Assembly (NCBI GenBank): GCA_964235495.1
Contig: CAXSAX010000015.1
Coordinates: forward strand, 1 to 64,000
DNA length: 64,000 nucleotides
Direction of reading: 5' to 3'
From: LMUY01 sp964235495
Lineage (GTDB): Bacteria > Pseudomonadota > Alphaproteobacteria > Acetobacterales > Acetobacteraceae
The position numbers were made by a program, and so were the translations under genes. Each line of letters opens with the position of its first letter. The stretch's first letter is position 1. Positions 19,100 to 27,089 of the stretch are shown one piece after another. The notes under the pieces are model-generated. The model made no database searches, was not told where the DNA came from, and saw only the letters and a list, made by a program, of their open reading frames with translations.

Positions 19100-19557
19100 G
19101 GCGGGCGGCGCTGGCGGTGGCGGCGGGCCTGGCGCTCGGCCCGGCCGCCCAGGCAGCACCCGGCGCGGCGGCATACGACCCGGCGGCGGTGATCGGCACC
19201 TGGTGGACGCAGGACCGGGACGGCGTGGTGCAGTTCGAGACCTGCCCGGCAGGGCTGTGCGGCAAGGTGGTGGGCATCACCCACTTCCCCGCCGACGGCT
19301 CCGTGCTTAGGGACAACCGCGGCCGGCCGCGCTGCCAGCTGCAAATCGTCCCGGACGGCCGGGTGGACGGCGACGGCATGTGGCAGAGCCACATCACCAA
19401 CCCCGATAACGGCAAGACCTACACGATCACGCTGCGGACCGAGCCGGATGGCCGGCTGCGCATGCGGGGCTACATCGGCCTGCCGCTGTTCGGCCAGACC
19501 GTGTTCTGGACGCCATTCCGCGGCCACCTGACATCGGACTGCCACATCCGGGATTGA
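19096..19557 (+). CDS. DUF2147 secreted protein
   Basis: 153 residues. A signal peptide of about 21 residues (RRAALAVAAGLALGPAAQA) precedes the DUF2147 domain: VIGTWWTQDRDGVVQF, CGKVVGI, HITNPDNGKTY and GYIGLPLFGQTVFWT. The family is periplasmic, common in Proteobacteria and of unknown function; its beta-barrel shape suggests ligand binding. The start overlaps the GT2 stop (ATGA), so it belongs to the same transcription unit. Cys residues in ETCPAGLCG and near the end (SDCHIRD) could form disulfides. Confidence 0.85.
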   Translation: MRRAALAVAAGLALGPAAQAAPGAAAYDPAAVIGTWWTQDRDGVVQFETCPAGLCGKVVGITHFPADGSVLRDNRGRPRCQLQIVPDGRVDGDGMWQSHITNPDNGKTYTITLRTEPDGRLRMRGYIGLPLFGQTVFWTPFRGHLTSDCHIRD

Positions 19558-19618
19558 CCCGGCGGCACGATGCAACGAATGGGTGCGGTCCTGCTCCACC
19601 TCGGCTTGAGGACCACCG

Positions 19619-20821
19619 TTGCCCTTCGACATCCTGCCCAAGCTGAGCGTCCTGATCGGGGCCGACAGCCTCGCCTCCCACCGGTCCGGCGTTGGCCGCA
19701 TGACGCTGGAGATTGCCCGCGCGGCGCGCGCCTGCGGCGAGATCGACCACACGGCGCTGCTGCTGGCCTGGGGGGTGGAGCGGGTGGAGCGGCTGGAGCA
19801 GCTGGTCGATCCGATCGCGTTCAACAAGGTCCCCAACCGGGTGCCGATCCCCTGGAAGGTGGCGATCGGGCGGGTGCCGGGCGTGCAACTGCTGCGCCAG
19901 GTCAAGCATGGCGGGGTGAACCGCAAGGTGCGGCTGATGGCGCGGGAGTGCCACGGCCGGCTGGTGTACCACGAGCCCAACATGATCGCCCGGCCGGTGT
20001 CGCTGCCCACGGTGGTGACCATCAACGACCTGTCCTGGCACCACCAGCCGTCCTGGCACCCGGCGGACCGGCTGCGCTGGATCGGCCGTAACCTGCAGCA
20101 GACGCTGCGCCAGGCCAGCCGCTTCGTCGCCATCTCCCAGTTCACCAAGGACGCCGTGGTGCGCGAGCTGGGCGTCGCGGCCGAGCGGATCGACGTGGTG
20201 CCGCTGGCGCCGGCAGAGGAGTTCCGGCCGTTCAGCCGGCCGGAGGCGGCGGACACCCTGGCCCGCTTCGGGCTGGCGGATGGCGGCTACGTGTTCTCCA
20301 TCTCCACCCTGGAGCCGCGCAAGAACTTCGACCGGCTGCTGGCGGCGCATCTGGGCCTGCCGTCGGCGCTGCGCCGCCGGGCGCCGCTGGTGATCGCCGG
20401 AGGCAAGGGCTGGGGGCAGGTGCTGGCCCGGCCGGAGGCGGACGCGGCGATCCAGGACGGCACGGTGCGGCTGCTGGGCCACGTCTCGGACGCGGACCTG
20501 GTGATGCTGTGCGCCCGCGCGGCGGTGTTCGCCTATGTGAGCCTGTACGAGGGCTTCGGCCTGCCGGTGGTGGAAGCGATGGCGGCCGGCGCGCCGGTGC
20601 TCGCCTCCAGCACCACCGCGGTCGGCGAACTGGCGGCGGGCGCCGCGCTGCTGGTCGATCCGCTGGACGAGGCGGCGATCCGCGACGGGCTGCGCCGGCT
20701 GATCGAGGACGAAGGCCTGGCCGATCGGATGCGGCAAGCCGGGCTGGCGCGCGCCGCCGAATACACCTGGCAGCGCACGATCGAGTCGCTGCTGCTCAGC
20801 TGGCGCCAGGCGCTTTACTGA
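19619..20821 (+). CDS. GT4 glycosyltransferase
   Basis: 400 residues with the GT-B fold. The C-terminal nucleotide-sugar half has STLEPRKNFDRLLAA, GGKGWGQ, LLGHVSDADLV and the EX7E-type segment YEGFGLPVVEAMAAG, typical of GT4 mannosyl/rhamnosyltransferases. The N-terminal part has HEPNMIARP and TINDLSWHHQP. The start is TTG at 19619, preceded by GAGGACCACC, nearly the same leader as gmd at 33481. It is 61 bp after the DUF2147 gene and convergent with the ABC exporter, overlapping it by 7 bases. Acceptor unknown; it may add a further sugar in the pathway encoded upstream. Confidence 0.87.
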   Translation: MPFDILPKLSVLIGADSLASHRSGVGRMTLEIARAARACGEIDHTALLLAWGVERVERLEQLVDPIAFNKVPNRVPIPWKVAIGRVPGVQLLRQVKHGGVNRKVRLMARECHGRLVYHEPNMIARPVSLPTVVTINDLSWHHQPSWHPADRLRWIGRNLQQTLRQASRFVAISQFTKDAVVRELGVAAERIDVVPLAPAEEFRPFSRPEAADTLARFGLADGGYVFSISTLEPRKNFDRLLAAHLGLPSALRRRAPLVIAGGKGWGQVLARPEADAAIQDGTVRLLGHVSDADLVMLCARAAVFAYVSLYEGFGLPVVEAMAAGAPVLASSTTAVGELAAGAALLVDPLDEAAIRDGLRRLIEDEGLADRMRQAGLARAAEYTWQRTIESLLLSWRQALY

Positions 20822-22578
20822 GCAGGCGCTGCCCTGAGCGCCGAGGCGCCCGTCCCGCCGGAGCGTTCCAGCAGCAACTGGCTGCTATCGGCCTCCGCCG
20901 CGTCCGGGCGGTGGGTGATGGCCACGACGCCGGTGCCCGGCAGGCGCTGGCGCAGCATGGCGTACATCTCCGCCTCGCCCTGGGGGTCCAGGTTGGCGGT
21001 GGCCTCGTCCATGAACAGCCAGTCCGGCTGCAGCAGCAGGGCGCGGGCCAGGGCCAGGCGCTGCTGCTCGCCGCCGGACAGGCGCTGCGCCCAGGACATG
21101 TCCACGTCCAGCTCCTCCACCAGACGGCCGAGCCCGGCATCGGTCAGCGCGGCGGCGATGGCGGCTTGCGGGTAGGCGTCGATGGCCGCCGGGTAGCTGA
21201 CGGCCCGGCGCAGCGTGCCGAGCGGGATGTAGGGCTTCTGCGGCAGGAACAGCGTGGTGCCTTCCGGCCGCTCCACCGTGCCGCGGCCGAACGGCCAGAT
21301 GCCGGCCATGGCGCGGAACAGGGTGGACTTGCCGGTGCCGGAGCGGCCGCGCAGCACGGTGGTGCTGCCGGGCTGCAGCTGGAAGCTCACGTCGTCCAGC
21401 AGGACGGCGTGGTTCGGCAGCTCCAGGTGCAGGTCGCGCACCGCGTAGTCGCCTCCAGCGGCGGAAACCACGGAGACGCCGCTTTCGGACGCCTGCATGG
21501 CGTCCAGCGTGTGGCCGAAGCTGGCCAGGCGCGAGACGGTCGAGGCCCATTCGGCCAAAGAGCCGTAGTTGTCCACCACCCAGGAGGCCGAAGCCTGCAC
21601 CTCCCCGAACGCGCCCACCACGCGCACGAGCGTGCCGTAGCTGAACTGCTTGGCGAAGTACAGCGGCGCCGCGGCGATGAACGGGAAGATGCCGGCGACC
21701 GAGCTATAGAAGTAGGTGAACGCGTTCACCAGCCGGTTGCGGGACATGATGCTGCGCCAGTTGGCGACGATGGCGCTGAAGCGGCGGGACAGGATGCGGC
21801 CCTCGTCCGCCTCGCCGTTATACAGGGCGATGCCCTCCGCGTTCTCGCGCAGGCGGACCAGGGCATAGCGGAAATCGGCCTCCAGGCGCTGGCGGACGAA
21901 GCTCAGCCCGACCAGCGGACGCCCGATCAGCTGGGCCAGCAGGGTGCCGACCACCGAGTAGAGCAGCGCGACCCAAACCAGGTAGGCGGGGATGCTCACG
22001 CCGAACACGGTGATCGGAAAGGACAGCCTCCAAAGGATCGCGAGGAACGAGACCAGCGAGACGATGGTCGTGATGAGGCCGAAGCCGAGCACCAGCCCGC
22101 TTTCCACGAAGCTCGCGATGTCCTCGGCGATGCGCTGGTCCGGGTTGTCGTTGCCCAGCGTCTCGGCTTGCAGGCCGATGCGGTAGTAGGCCCGGCCGGA
22201 CAGCCATTCCGCCTGGTAGTGCGCGGTCAGCCAGCGCCGCCAGCGGATTTGCAGCCATTGCCGCAGGTAGCGGCCGTTGACGAGGATCAGCAGTGCCACG
22301 GCGATCGCCGGCACGAAGCCGGGGATGATGCCGAAGAAGCCGTCCGGGCTCTGCTCATATGTCAGTATCAGGCGCAGGAAAGCCGGCTGGTTGTACTGCT
22401 GGAAGGCGTTGACCAAGGCGCCCTGAGTGGTGTTCAGCACCACGCTGACCTGGACCAGCAGGAAATCCGCCGCCAGCACCACGGCCAGCAGCCCGTAGGC
22501 CGACCACTTCTCCTCCGAGCGCAGGTAGGGCGAGGCGAGGTACCATACATCCCGCATGAAGCGGCCGAAGCGGCGCAT
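20815..22578 (-). CDS. SbmA/BacA-type ABC transporter with fused ATPase (YddA-like)
   Basis: 587 residues. The N-terminal membrane part (about residues 1-370) has six hydrophobic segments and the SbmA/BacA-like stretches WRRWLTAHYQAEWLSG and NPDQRIAEDI. The C-terminal ATPase has Walker A GRSGTGKST, LSGGEQQRLALARALL and Walker B WLFMDEATANLD. SbmA/BacA proteins take up peptides; fused YddA-like and peroxisomal ABCD relatives move peptides, cobalamin or very long acyl chains. Substrate here is unknown. The ATG overlaps the stop of the DUF3253 gene (ATGA), so both are co-translated. Confidence 0.9.
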   Translation of the reverse strand: MRRFGRFMRDVWYLASPYLRSEEKWSAYGLLAVVLAADFLLVQVSVVLNTTQGALVNAFQQYNQPAFLRLILTYEQSPDGFFGIIPGFVPAIAVALLILVNGRYLRQWLQIRWRRWLTAHYQAEWLSGRAYYRIGLQAETLGNDNPDQRIAEDIASFVESGLVLGFGLITTIVSLVSFLAILWRLSFPITVFGVSIPAYLVWVALLYSVVGTLLAQLIGRPLVGLSFVRQRLEADFRYALVRLRENAEGIALYNGEADEGRILSRRFSAIVANWRSIMSRNRLVNAFTYFYSSVAGIFPFIAAAPLYFAKQFSYGTLVRVVGAFGEVQASASWVVDNYGSLAEWASTVSRLASFGHTLDAMQASESGVSVVSAAGGDYAVRDLHLELPNHAVLLDDVSFQLQPGSTTVLRGRSGTGKSTLFRAMAGIWPFGRGTVERPEGTTLFLPQKPYIPLGTLRRAVSYPAAIDAYPQAAIAAALTDAGLGRLVEELDVDMSWAQRLSGGEQQRLALARALLLQPDWLFMDEATANLDPQGEAEMYAMLRQRLPGTGVVAITHRPDAAEADSSQLLLERSGGTGASALRAAPAQ

Positions 22579-22844
22579 CAGCGGCCCCGCAGCCGGATCA
22601 CGCCGCGCACGCCCGCGGGCTCGACCGGCTTGCCCTTACGCAGGATGTCGATGCGGCCCGCCTGCGCCAGCGTGACGGCGGCGCGGCGCACCGCGGGCAG
22701 CAGCGCCTGCCACGCCGGGGACAGCGCGCGGGCGGCCTCGCTGGGGCAGATCGACTTGTCCGCGCCGCGCTCCGCCACGAGCCGCAGGATGGTGTCGCAG
22801 ATGAGGGCGGGATCAGGGATGCCTGCAACAGGCTGGTGAGACAT
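22578..22844 (-). CDS. DUF3253 protein
   Basis: 88 residues from ATG (complement of 22842-22844). The sequence ICPSEAARALSPAWQALLP followed by RRAAVTLAQAGRIDILRKGKPV is the DUF3253 pattern, a small winged-helix-like domain with no known function. A longer frame starting at 22880 lacks support. Its stop overlaps the ABC transporter start, so it is the first gene of a two-gene unit. It could be a regulator, but nothing here shows that. Confidence 0.8.
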   Translation of the reverse strand: MSHQPVAGIPDPALICDTILRLVAERGADKSICPSEAARALSPAWQALLPAVRRAAVTLAQAGRIDILRKGKPVEPAGVRGVIRLRGR

Positions 22845-22987
22845 GGCGCGGAAGCTGACGCATGACGCAGGCCGGTGCAAGGCGCGCCGGGCCAGGTTTA
22901 CGCGTTGTCACATTTGCGCCGGAATGGGCCGCGCAAGGCCTTCGTTAACCCTTGCCCTCTAGCCTGCGCGGCATCACGGAGCAGGCC

Positions 22988-23986
22988 ATGCCCGACCCAT
23001 CCAGCCGGCCAGCGCCGGAACGGATTCAGCTGGAGCACCCCATGTTCACCGCCATGGGGCGGGTGCGGTTCCGCTCCGGCAGCGACGGGACGCCCATGAT
23101 GCTGGTGCGCCTCGGCGAGCGGGAGGCGCAGATGCCGCTGCACTCGCTGCGCCGCCAGTTCGACATCGGCCATGACACGCCGGACGGCCACATGCTGGAC
23201 CTGATCGGCTCCGCGCTGGACTACGTGGCCTGCCTCAAGCTTGGCGACCGCCTGCCGGCCGAGGTGCGGACCGGCGAGGCGAGCTGGCAGCCCAGCCCGG
23301 CGCATGCCCGGCTGGCCACCGCCCGGCTCACCCTGGCGCTGCTGGCCTGGCTGCTGCCGCAGGCCGCCTGGGGAGCCATGGCCCGGGACGAGGCAGCGCT
23401 GGCCCGCCTGGCGGATGACCCGGCGGCGCAGGCCGAGCTGGAAGCCGCCGCCGCCCGCGCCGCCGGGCCGCTCGGCCTGCCCGACGGCGCGACGGTGCGG
23501 CGGCTGGTACGGGAGCTGTCGTGCGAGTTCGCCTACATCGAGGCGCTGCGCAGCCAGCTGCTCCGCCCGGTGGAGGCGCTGGGCGTGCGGCTGGCGGGCC
23601 TGCGGGAGGACCGCAAGCGGCTGGCGGCACCGCTCGACACGCTATCCCAGGTGCACAAGCTGACGGAGCTGGCGTGCCGCGGGCTGCGCGAGCGGTTCGA
23701 TGCGGTGGATGCCGGCGAGCGGGACGCGCGGGCCTTGCTGGGCGACGTGCCGGGCCAGCGCCGGGCGCTGCGCGCGCAGCGCGACTGGATGCACCGTGAG
23801 CAGCGGGCGTGGGACCCGGTGCTGGCGCAATGGGACGGCGCGGGCGAGGCCTCCGCTACCGAGGTCGCCGCCGTGCTGGCCGCCACCTACCGGTTCCTGG
23901 CGCCCCGCTTCATGCCGACCCACCCCTGGCAAGCGCCGCAGCCAGGGCCGCGGCAAGCGGGCCGCTCGGCCGGGGTCGCGTGGTGA
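22988..23986 (+). CDS. Hypothetical protein, helical
   Basis: 332 residues; I recognise no family. I chose ATG 22988 because GGAG stands 6 bases upstream. Visible features: a beta-rich N-terminus (GRVRFRSGSDGTPMMLVRL), a middle hydrophobic helix (TLALLAWLLPQAAWGAMA, about residues 115-132) that may be buried or membrane-associated, and a long charged helical C-terminal half (for example VEALGVRLAGLREDRKRLA) with coiled-coil character. No catalytic motif stands out. It lies alone between divergent DUF3253 and the glycine-rich gene. Confidence 0.65.
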   Translation: MPDPSSRPAPERIQLEHPMFTAMGRVRFRSGSDGTPMMLVRLGEREAQMPLHSLRRQFDIGHDTPDGHMLDLIGSALDYVACLKLGDRLPAEVRTGEASWQPSPAHARLATARLTLALLAWLLPQAAWGAMARDEAALARLADDPAAQAELEAAAARAAGPLGLPDGATVRRLVRELSCEFAYIEALRSQLLRPVEALGVRLAGLREDRKRLAAPLDTLSQVHKLTELACRGLRERFDAVDAGERDARALLGDVPGQRRALRAQRDWMHREQRAWDPVLAQWDGAGEASATEVAAVLAATYRFLAPRFMPTHPWQAPQPGPRQAGRSAGVAW

Positions 23987-24048
23987 CCCAGGCCAGTGGC
24001 CCGGCGCCGGTGCGGCGGAACGAGGCGATGGTTGACACCGCTATGTGA

Positions 24049-24076
24049 TTGACAGGCCGGGAGGGGCAGCCATAGC
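24049..24076 (+). promoter_or_regulatory. Possible sigma-70 promoter of the glycine-rich gene
   Basis: TTGACA at 24049-24054, a 16-base spacer, then CATAGC at 24071-24076, 32 bp before the gene start. A similar TTGACG-N17-CATAGG precedes ffh. Confidence 0.4.
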
Positions 24077-24107
24077 GTGAAACCGCAACAATCTTATCGG
24101 CCGCAGC

Positions 24108-25145
24108 ATGACCTGCATCAGCTCAGTCGCCGTCGGGCGCGGCCATGGCCTATCCTTGGGCGCATCCTTGATGGCCGGAGGCGCAGTCATTCTAGCGTTG
24201 TCCGTCTCAGCCACCGCGGCGCGGGCCGCGGCCGTCACGTTCGGCTACAACGGCACTAACAGGACCACCGGCAGCATCGTGGACTACCTCGTGCCGCAAA
24301 CGGGCGCCTACACCCTGTCCGCCATCGGCGCGCAAGGCGGCAGCGATCCCCTGGGCGGAACTGGCGGGTTGGGCGCCGAAATCCAGGGCGATTTCCTGTT
24401 GATGCAGGGTGAGGTGCTGCAGATCGCGGTCGGGCAAGCAGGCTTCCCCGGAATCTTCTTCAACACCAGCCAACCCCACCCAGAAGGCGCGGCAGGCGGT
24501 GGAGGCGGCAGCTTCGTCGTCGGACCCGGCAACACTCCCTTGGTCATCGCCGGCGGCGGCGGCGGTGCGGGAAACCAGATCAACGGCGGAAACGCGCTCA
24601 CCGGCACCCAGGGGAGCGCTGGAAGCGGCGCTGTGGGCGGTGCGGGCGGGAGCGGCGGCCAAGGGGGCACTGGAGCACTCGGGTTCAGCGGCGGCGGCGG
24701 CGGCGGGTTCCTCAGCGCTGGAACGCAACCTGTGGTCGGAGACTTTTCTGTCGGCGGCGGCGGCGGCGGGTTTCCTGGGCTGCTCGGAGGAGAGGGAGGC
24801 TCGGGCGAGAACAGCGGCGGGTTCGGCGGGTTCGGCGGCGGCGGCGGCGGCAGCGGCGGGGGCCGTGATGGCGGCGGCGGCGGCGGTGGCGGGTTCAGCG
24901 GCGGCGGGGGTGGGGGCGGCATATTCAATGGCAGCTTCTTCACCGGCGGCGCGCCCGGCGGCGGCGGCGGGTCGTTCGACGCCGGGCTCGACCAAGTGCT
25001 GCTGGCAGGCATCGGCGCCGGCAACGGGTCGGTGACGATCACGCCCCTTGATGCGCTGCCAACCGCCGTGCCTGCCCCGACATCGCTCGCGGTCCTGCTC
25101 AGCGGCCTCGCCGGGCTGCTCTTCGTCCGCCGCCGGGCATGGTGA
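24108..25145 (+). CDS. Glycine-rich secreted protein with PEP-CTERM-like sorting tail
   Basis: 345 residues. An N-terminal signal segment (AVILALSVSATAARAAA) is followed by a domain with YLVPQTGAYTLSAIGAQGG, then about 170 residues dominated by Gly runs. The C-terminus is VPAPTSLAVLLSG then a hydrophobic helix and RRRAW, matching PEP-CTERM anchors (motif, helix, basic end) with Ala for the usual Glu. Such tails are processed by exosortases in exopolysaccharide producers; no exosortase is in the window. An extracellular matrix or surface role is inference. The start could be the internal Met at residue 22. Confidence 0.75.
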   Translation: MTCISSVAVGRGHGLSLGASLMAGGAVILALSVSATAARAAAVTFGYNGTNRTTGSIVDYLVPQTGAYTLSAIGAQGGSDPLGGTGGLGAEIQGDFLLMQGEVLQIAVGQAGFPGIFFNTSQPHPEGAAGGGGGSFVVGPGNTPLVIAGGGGGAGNQINGGNALTGTQGSAGSGAVGGAGGSGGQGGTGALGFSGGGGGGFLSAGTQPVVGDFSVGGGGGGFPGLLGGEGGSGENSGGFGGFGGGGGGSGGGRDGGGGGGGGFSGGGGGGGIFNGSFFTGGAPGGGGGSFDAGLDQVLLAGIGAGNGSVTITPLDALPTAVPAPTSLAVLLSGLAGLLFVRRRAW

Positions 25146-25152
25146 AGGGGCA

Positions 25153-26106
25153 CTACGCTGGCTTGGATCGCCCATACAGCAGCAGCATGGCCAGGATGAC
25201 GACGCCGTAGATGATCTGCCGCCCGGCCTCGGGCATCTGCGCCACCGACAGGATGGATTGCAGCAGGGTGATGAGCAGCACGCCCGCGACCGTGCCCAGG
25301 TACGTGCCGCGGCCCCCAAGGATCGACGTGCCGCCCAGCACGACGGCGGCGATGGCCGGCAGCAGGTACGGCTCGCCCATGCCCTGGTACGCCTTGTCCG
25401 AGTAGCCGGCGAGCAGGACGCCCGCCAGAGCCGAGAGGCCGCCGGACACGGCAAAGGCGAGCAGCACCACGCGCCGGGTGCGGATGCCGGACAGGTAGGC
25501 GGCTTGCTCGCGGTTGCCGATGCCGTACACCGAGCGGCCAAATACCGTGCGGGTCAGCACGAACACGGACGCGGCGGCGACGCCCGCCCAGACCCACACC
25601 GCGTTCGGCACGAAGCCCACGGCGTGCCCGGTCGCCAGCTGGTGCATCAGCGGCGTGGCGCTGTCCTGGGGGGCGGCGCCACCGGTGCGCAGGATCATCA
25701 GCCCCTGCGCCACGGCGTCGACGCCAAGGGTGAAAATCATGGAGGGCACCCGCAGGTAGGCGACGCCCACGCCGTTGACCAGGCCGAGCGCCACGCCCGC
25801 CAGCACGCCGGCGGGGATCGCCAGCGCGCCCTCGGCCGGGCCGGCCGCGGCGGTCGCCATCATGCCGCCCACCGTGATGAGCCAGGGCACGGACAGGTCG
25901 ATCTGGCCGAGCAGCACGACGAGCATCATGCCGGTCGCGGGCAGCGCCAGGAACGCGCCGACCTGGAGCTGCTGCAGCAGGTAGCGCGGCGACAGGAAGC
26001 TCGACGAGTAGCAGCTGCCGACCACCAGCAGGGCGGCGATGCAGGCGAACGCGGTGAGCACCGCCGGGTCGGCACGGCGTAGAAAGCGGGAACGCAGGAG
26101 CGTCAT
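25153..26106 (-). CDS. Sugar ABC transporter permease 2 (YjfF/RbsC type)
   Basis: 317 residues with about nine hydrophobic segments and the BPD_transp_2 pattern: LLGQIDLSVPWLITVGG near residue 65 and FGRSVYGIGNREQAAYLSGI, the loop that contacts the ATPase. It starts at ATG 26106, overlapping the stop of the first permease (ATGA). Order in the operon (binding protein, ATPase, permease, permease) matches ytfQRT-yjfF, an importer for galactofuranose in E. coli. The true substrate here is unknown. Confidence 0.9.
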   Translation of the reverse strand: MTLLRSRFLRRADPAVLTAFACIAALLVVGSCYSSSFLSPRYLLQQLQVGAFLALPATGMMLVVLLGQIDLSVPWLITVGGMMATAAAGPAEGALAIPAGVLAGVALGLVNGVGVAYLRVPSMIFTLGVDAVAQGLMILRTGGAAPQDSATPLMHQLATGHAVGFVPNAVWVWAGVAAASVFVLTRTVFGRSVYGIGNREQAAYLSGIRTRRVVLLAFAVSGGLSALAGVLLAGYSDKAYQGMGEPYLLPAIAAVVLGGTSILGGRGTYLGTVAGVLLITLLQSILSVAQMPEAGRQIIYGVVILAMLLLYGRSKPA

Positions 26107-27089
26107 GGGGCGAACAGGTCGAGGCGGTTGCGCAGGCGCAGCAGCCGTACGGAGCCGAGGCTGACGGCGAACAGCAGCACCAGCCCGAGGAACAGCGGCT
26201 GCCACAGCGGATCGAGGTCGAACACGAATAGCAGGTCGTTGATGGTGCGGAAGATCAGCGCGCCGAAGATGGCGCCCACCGCGCTGCCGGAGCCGCCGAA
26301 CAGCGACACCCCGCCGATCACCACGGCGGCGATCGAGTTGAGCGTGTAGGTGGCGGCGTTGGTGGAGGAGGCCTCGCCCGAGTAGGTGAGGAACGCCAGC
26401 AGCAGCCCGCCCAGCGCCGCGAACAGCCCGGCCAGGCTGTAGGCCAGCAGCTTGGCCCGCTGCACCGGCACGCCGGACAGGGTGGCAGACGCCTCGGACG
26501 AGCCAACCGCGTACACCGCCCGCCCCAGCACCGAGCGGCGGAATGGCAGCCAGGCCAGCAGCATGACGGCCAGCAGCAGCGCCACGCTGGACGGCACGCC
26601 GCCGGGCAGCTGGCCGGTCACGGCGTCGGCCAGGTCGTTGTTCACGTCGCCGCCCGGGTTGGGCCGCAGCAGCAGGGCGAGGCCGAAGTAGATGGAACCG
26701 GTGGCGATGGTGACCACGATCGGCTGCAGCCGGCCCCAGATCACCAGGGCGCCGTTCAGCGCGCCGCACGCGAGGCCGGCGCCCAGCACCCCGGCGATGC
26801 CGAGCGCCGTCATGGCGGGGGAGCCGATCACGATCCAGGACGCCAGGCAGTCCGCCAGGATGAACACCGCGCCGACCGACAGGTCGATGCCGCCGGTGAG
26901 CACGACAAAGGTCTGCGCCACCGCGACCAGCGCCAGCAGCACGCCCTTGTTGGCCGCCGTCTGCACCACGTTGGCGCTGAGCCCGGCCGGGTGCTTGGCC
27001 AGGTACAGGGCGAAGATGGCGGCGAACACCAGCGTCGCCGACAGGGTGGGGCGCTGGCCGCGCAGCCGGTGGCCCCAGTCGCCGGTCAC
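26103..27089 (-). CDS. Sugar ABC transporter permease 1 (RbsC type)
   Basis: 328 residues from a GTG (complement of 27087-27089) that overlaps the ATPase stop. It has the same BPD_transp_2 architecture: VLTGGIDLSVGAVFILADC and LGRAVYAVGSSEASATLSGV. About ten hydrophobic segments are visible. The longer frame reading upstream is only a shadow of the ATPase gene. It probably forms a heterodimer with the downstream permease. Confidence 0.9.
   Translation of the reverse strand: MTGDWGHRLRGQRPTLSATLVFAAIFALYLAKHPAGLSANVVQTAANKGVLLALVAVAQTFVVLTGGIDLSVGAVFILADCLASWIVIGSPAMTALGIAGVLGAGLACGALNGALVIWGRLQPIVVTIATGSIYFGLALLLRPNPGGDVNNDLADAVTGQLPGGVPSSVALLLAVMLLAWLPFRRSVLGRAVYAVGSSEASATLSGVPVQRAKLLAYSLAGLFAALGGLLLAFLTYSGEASSTNAATYTLNSIAAVVIGGVSLFGGSGSAVGAIFGALIFRTINDLLFVFDLDPLWQPLFLGLVLLFAVSLGSVRLLRLRNRLDLFAP

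Noticed and set aside
24500..24980. GGC-rich simple repeat as a separate non-coding repeat
   Set aside because: It is the coding sequence of the glycine-rich protein and stays in frame throughout.
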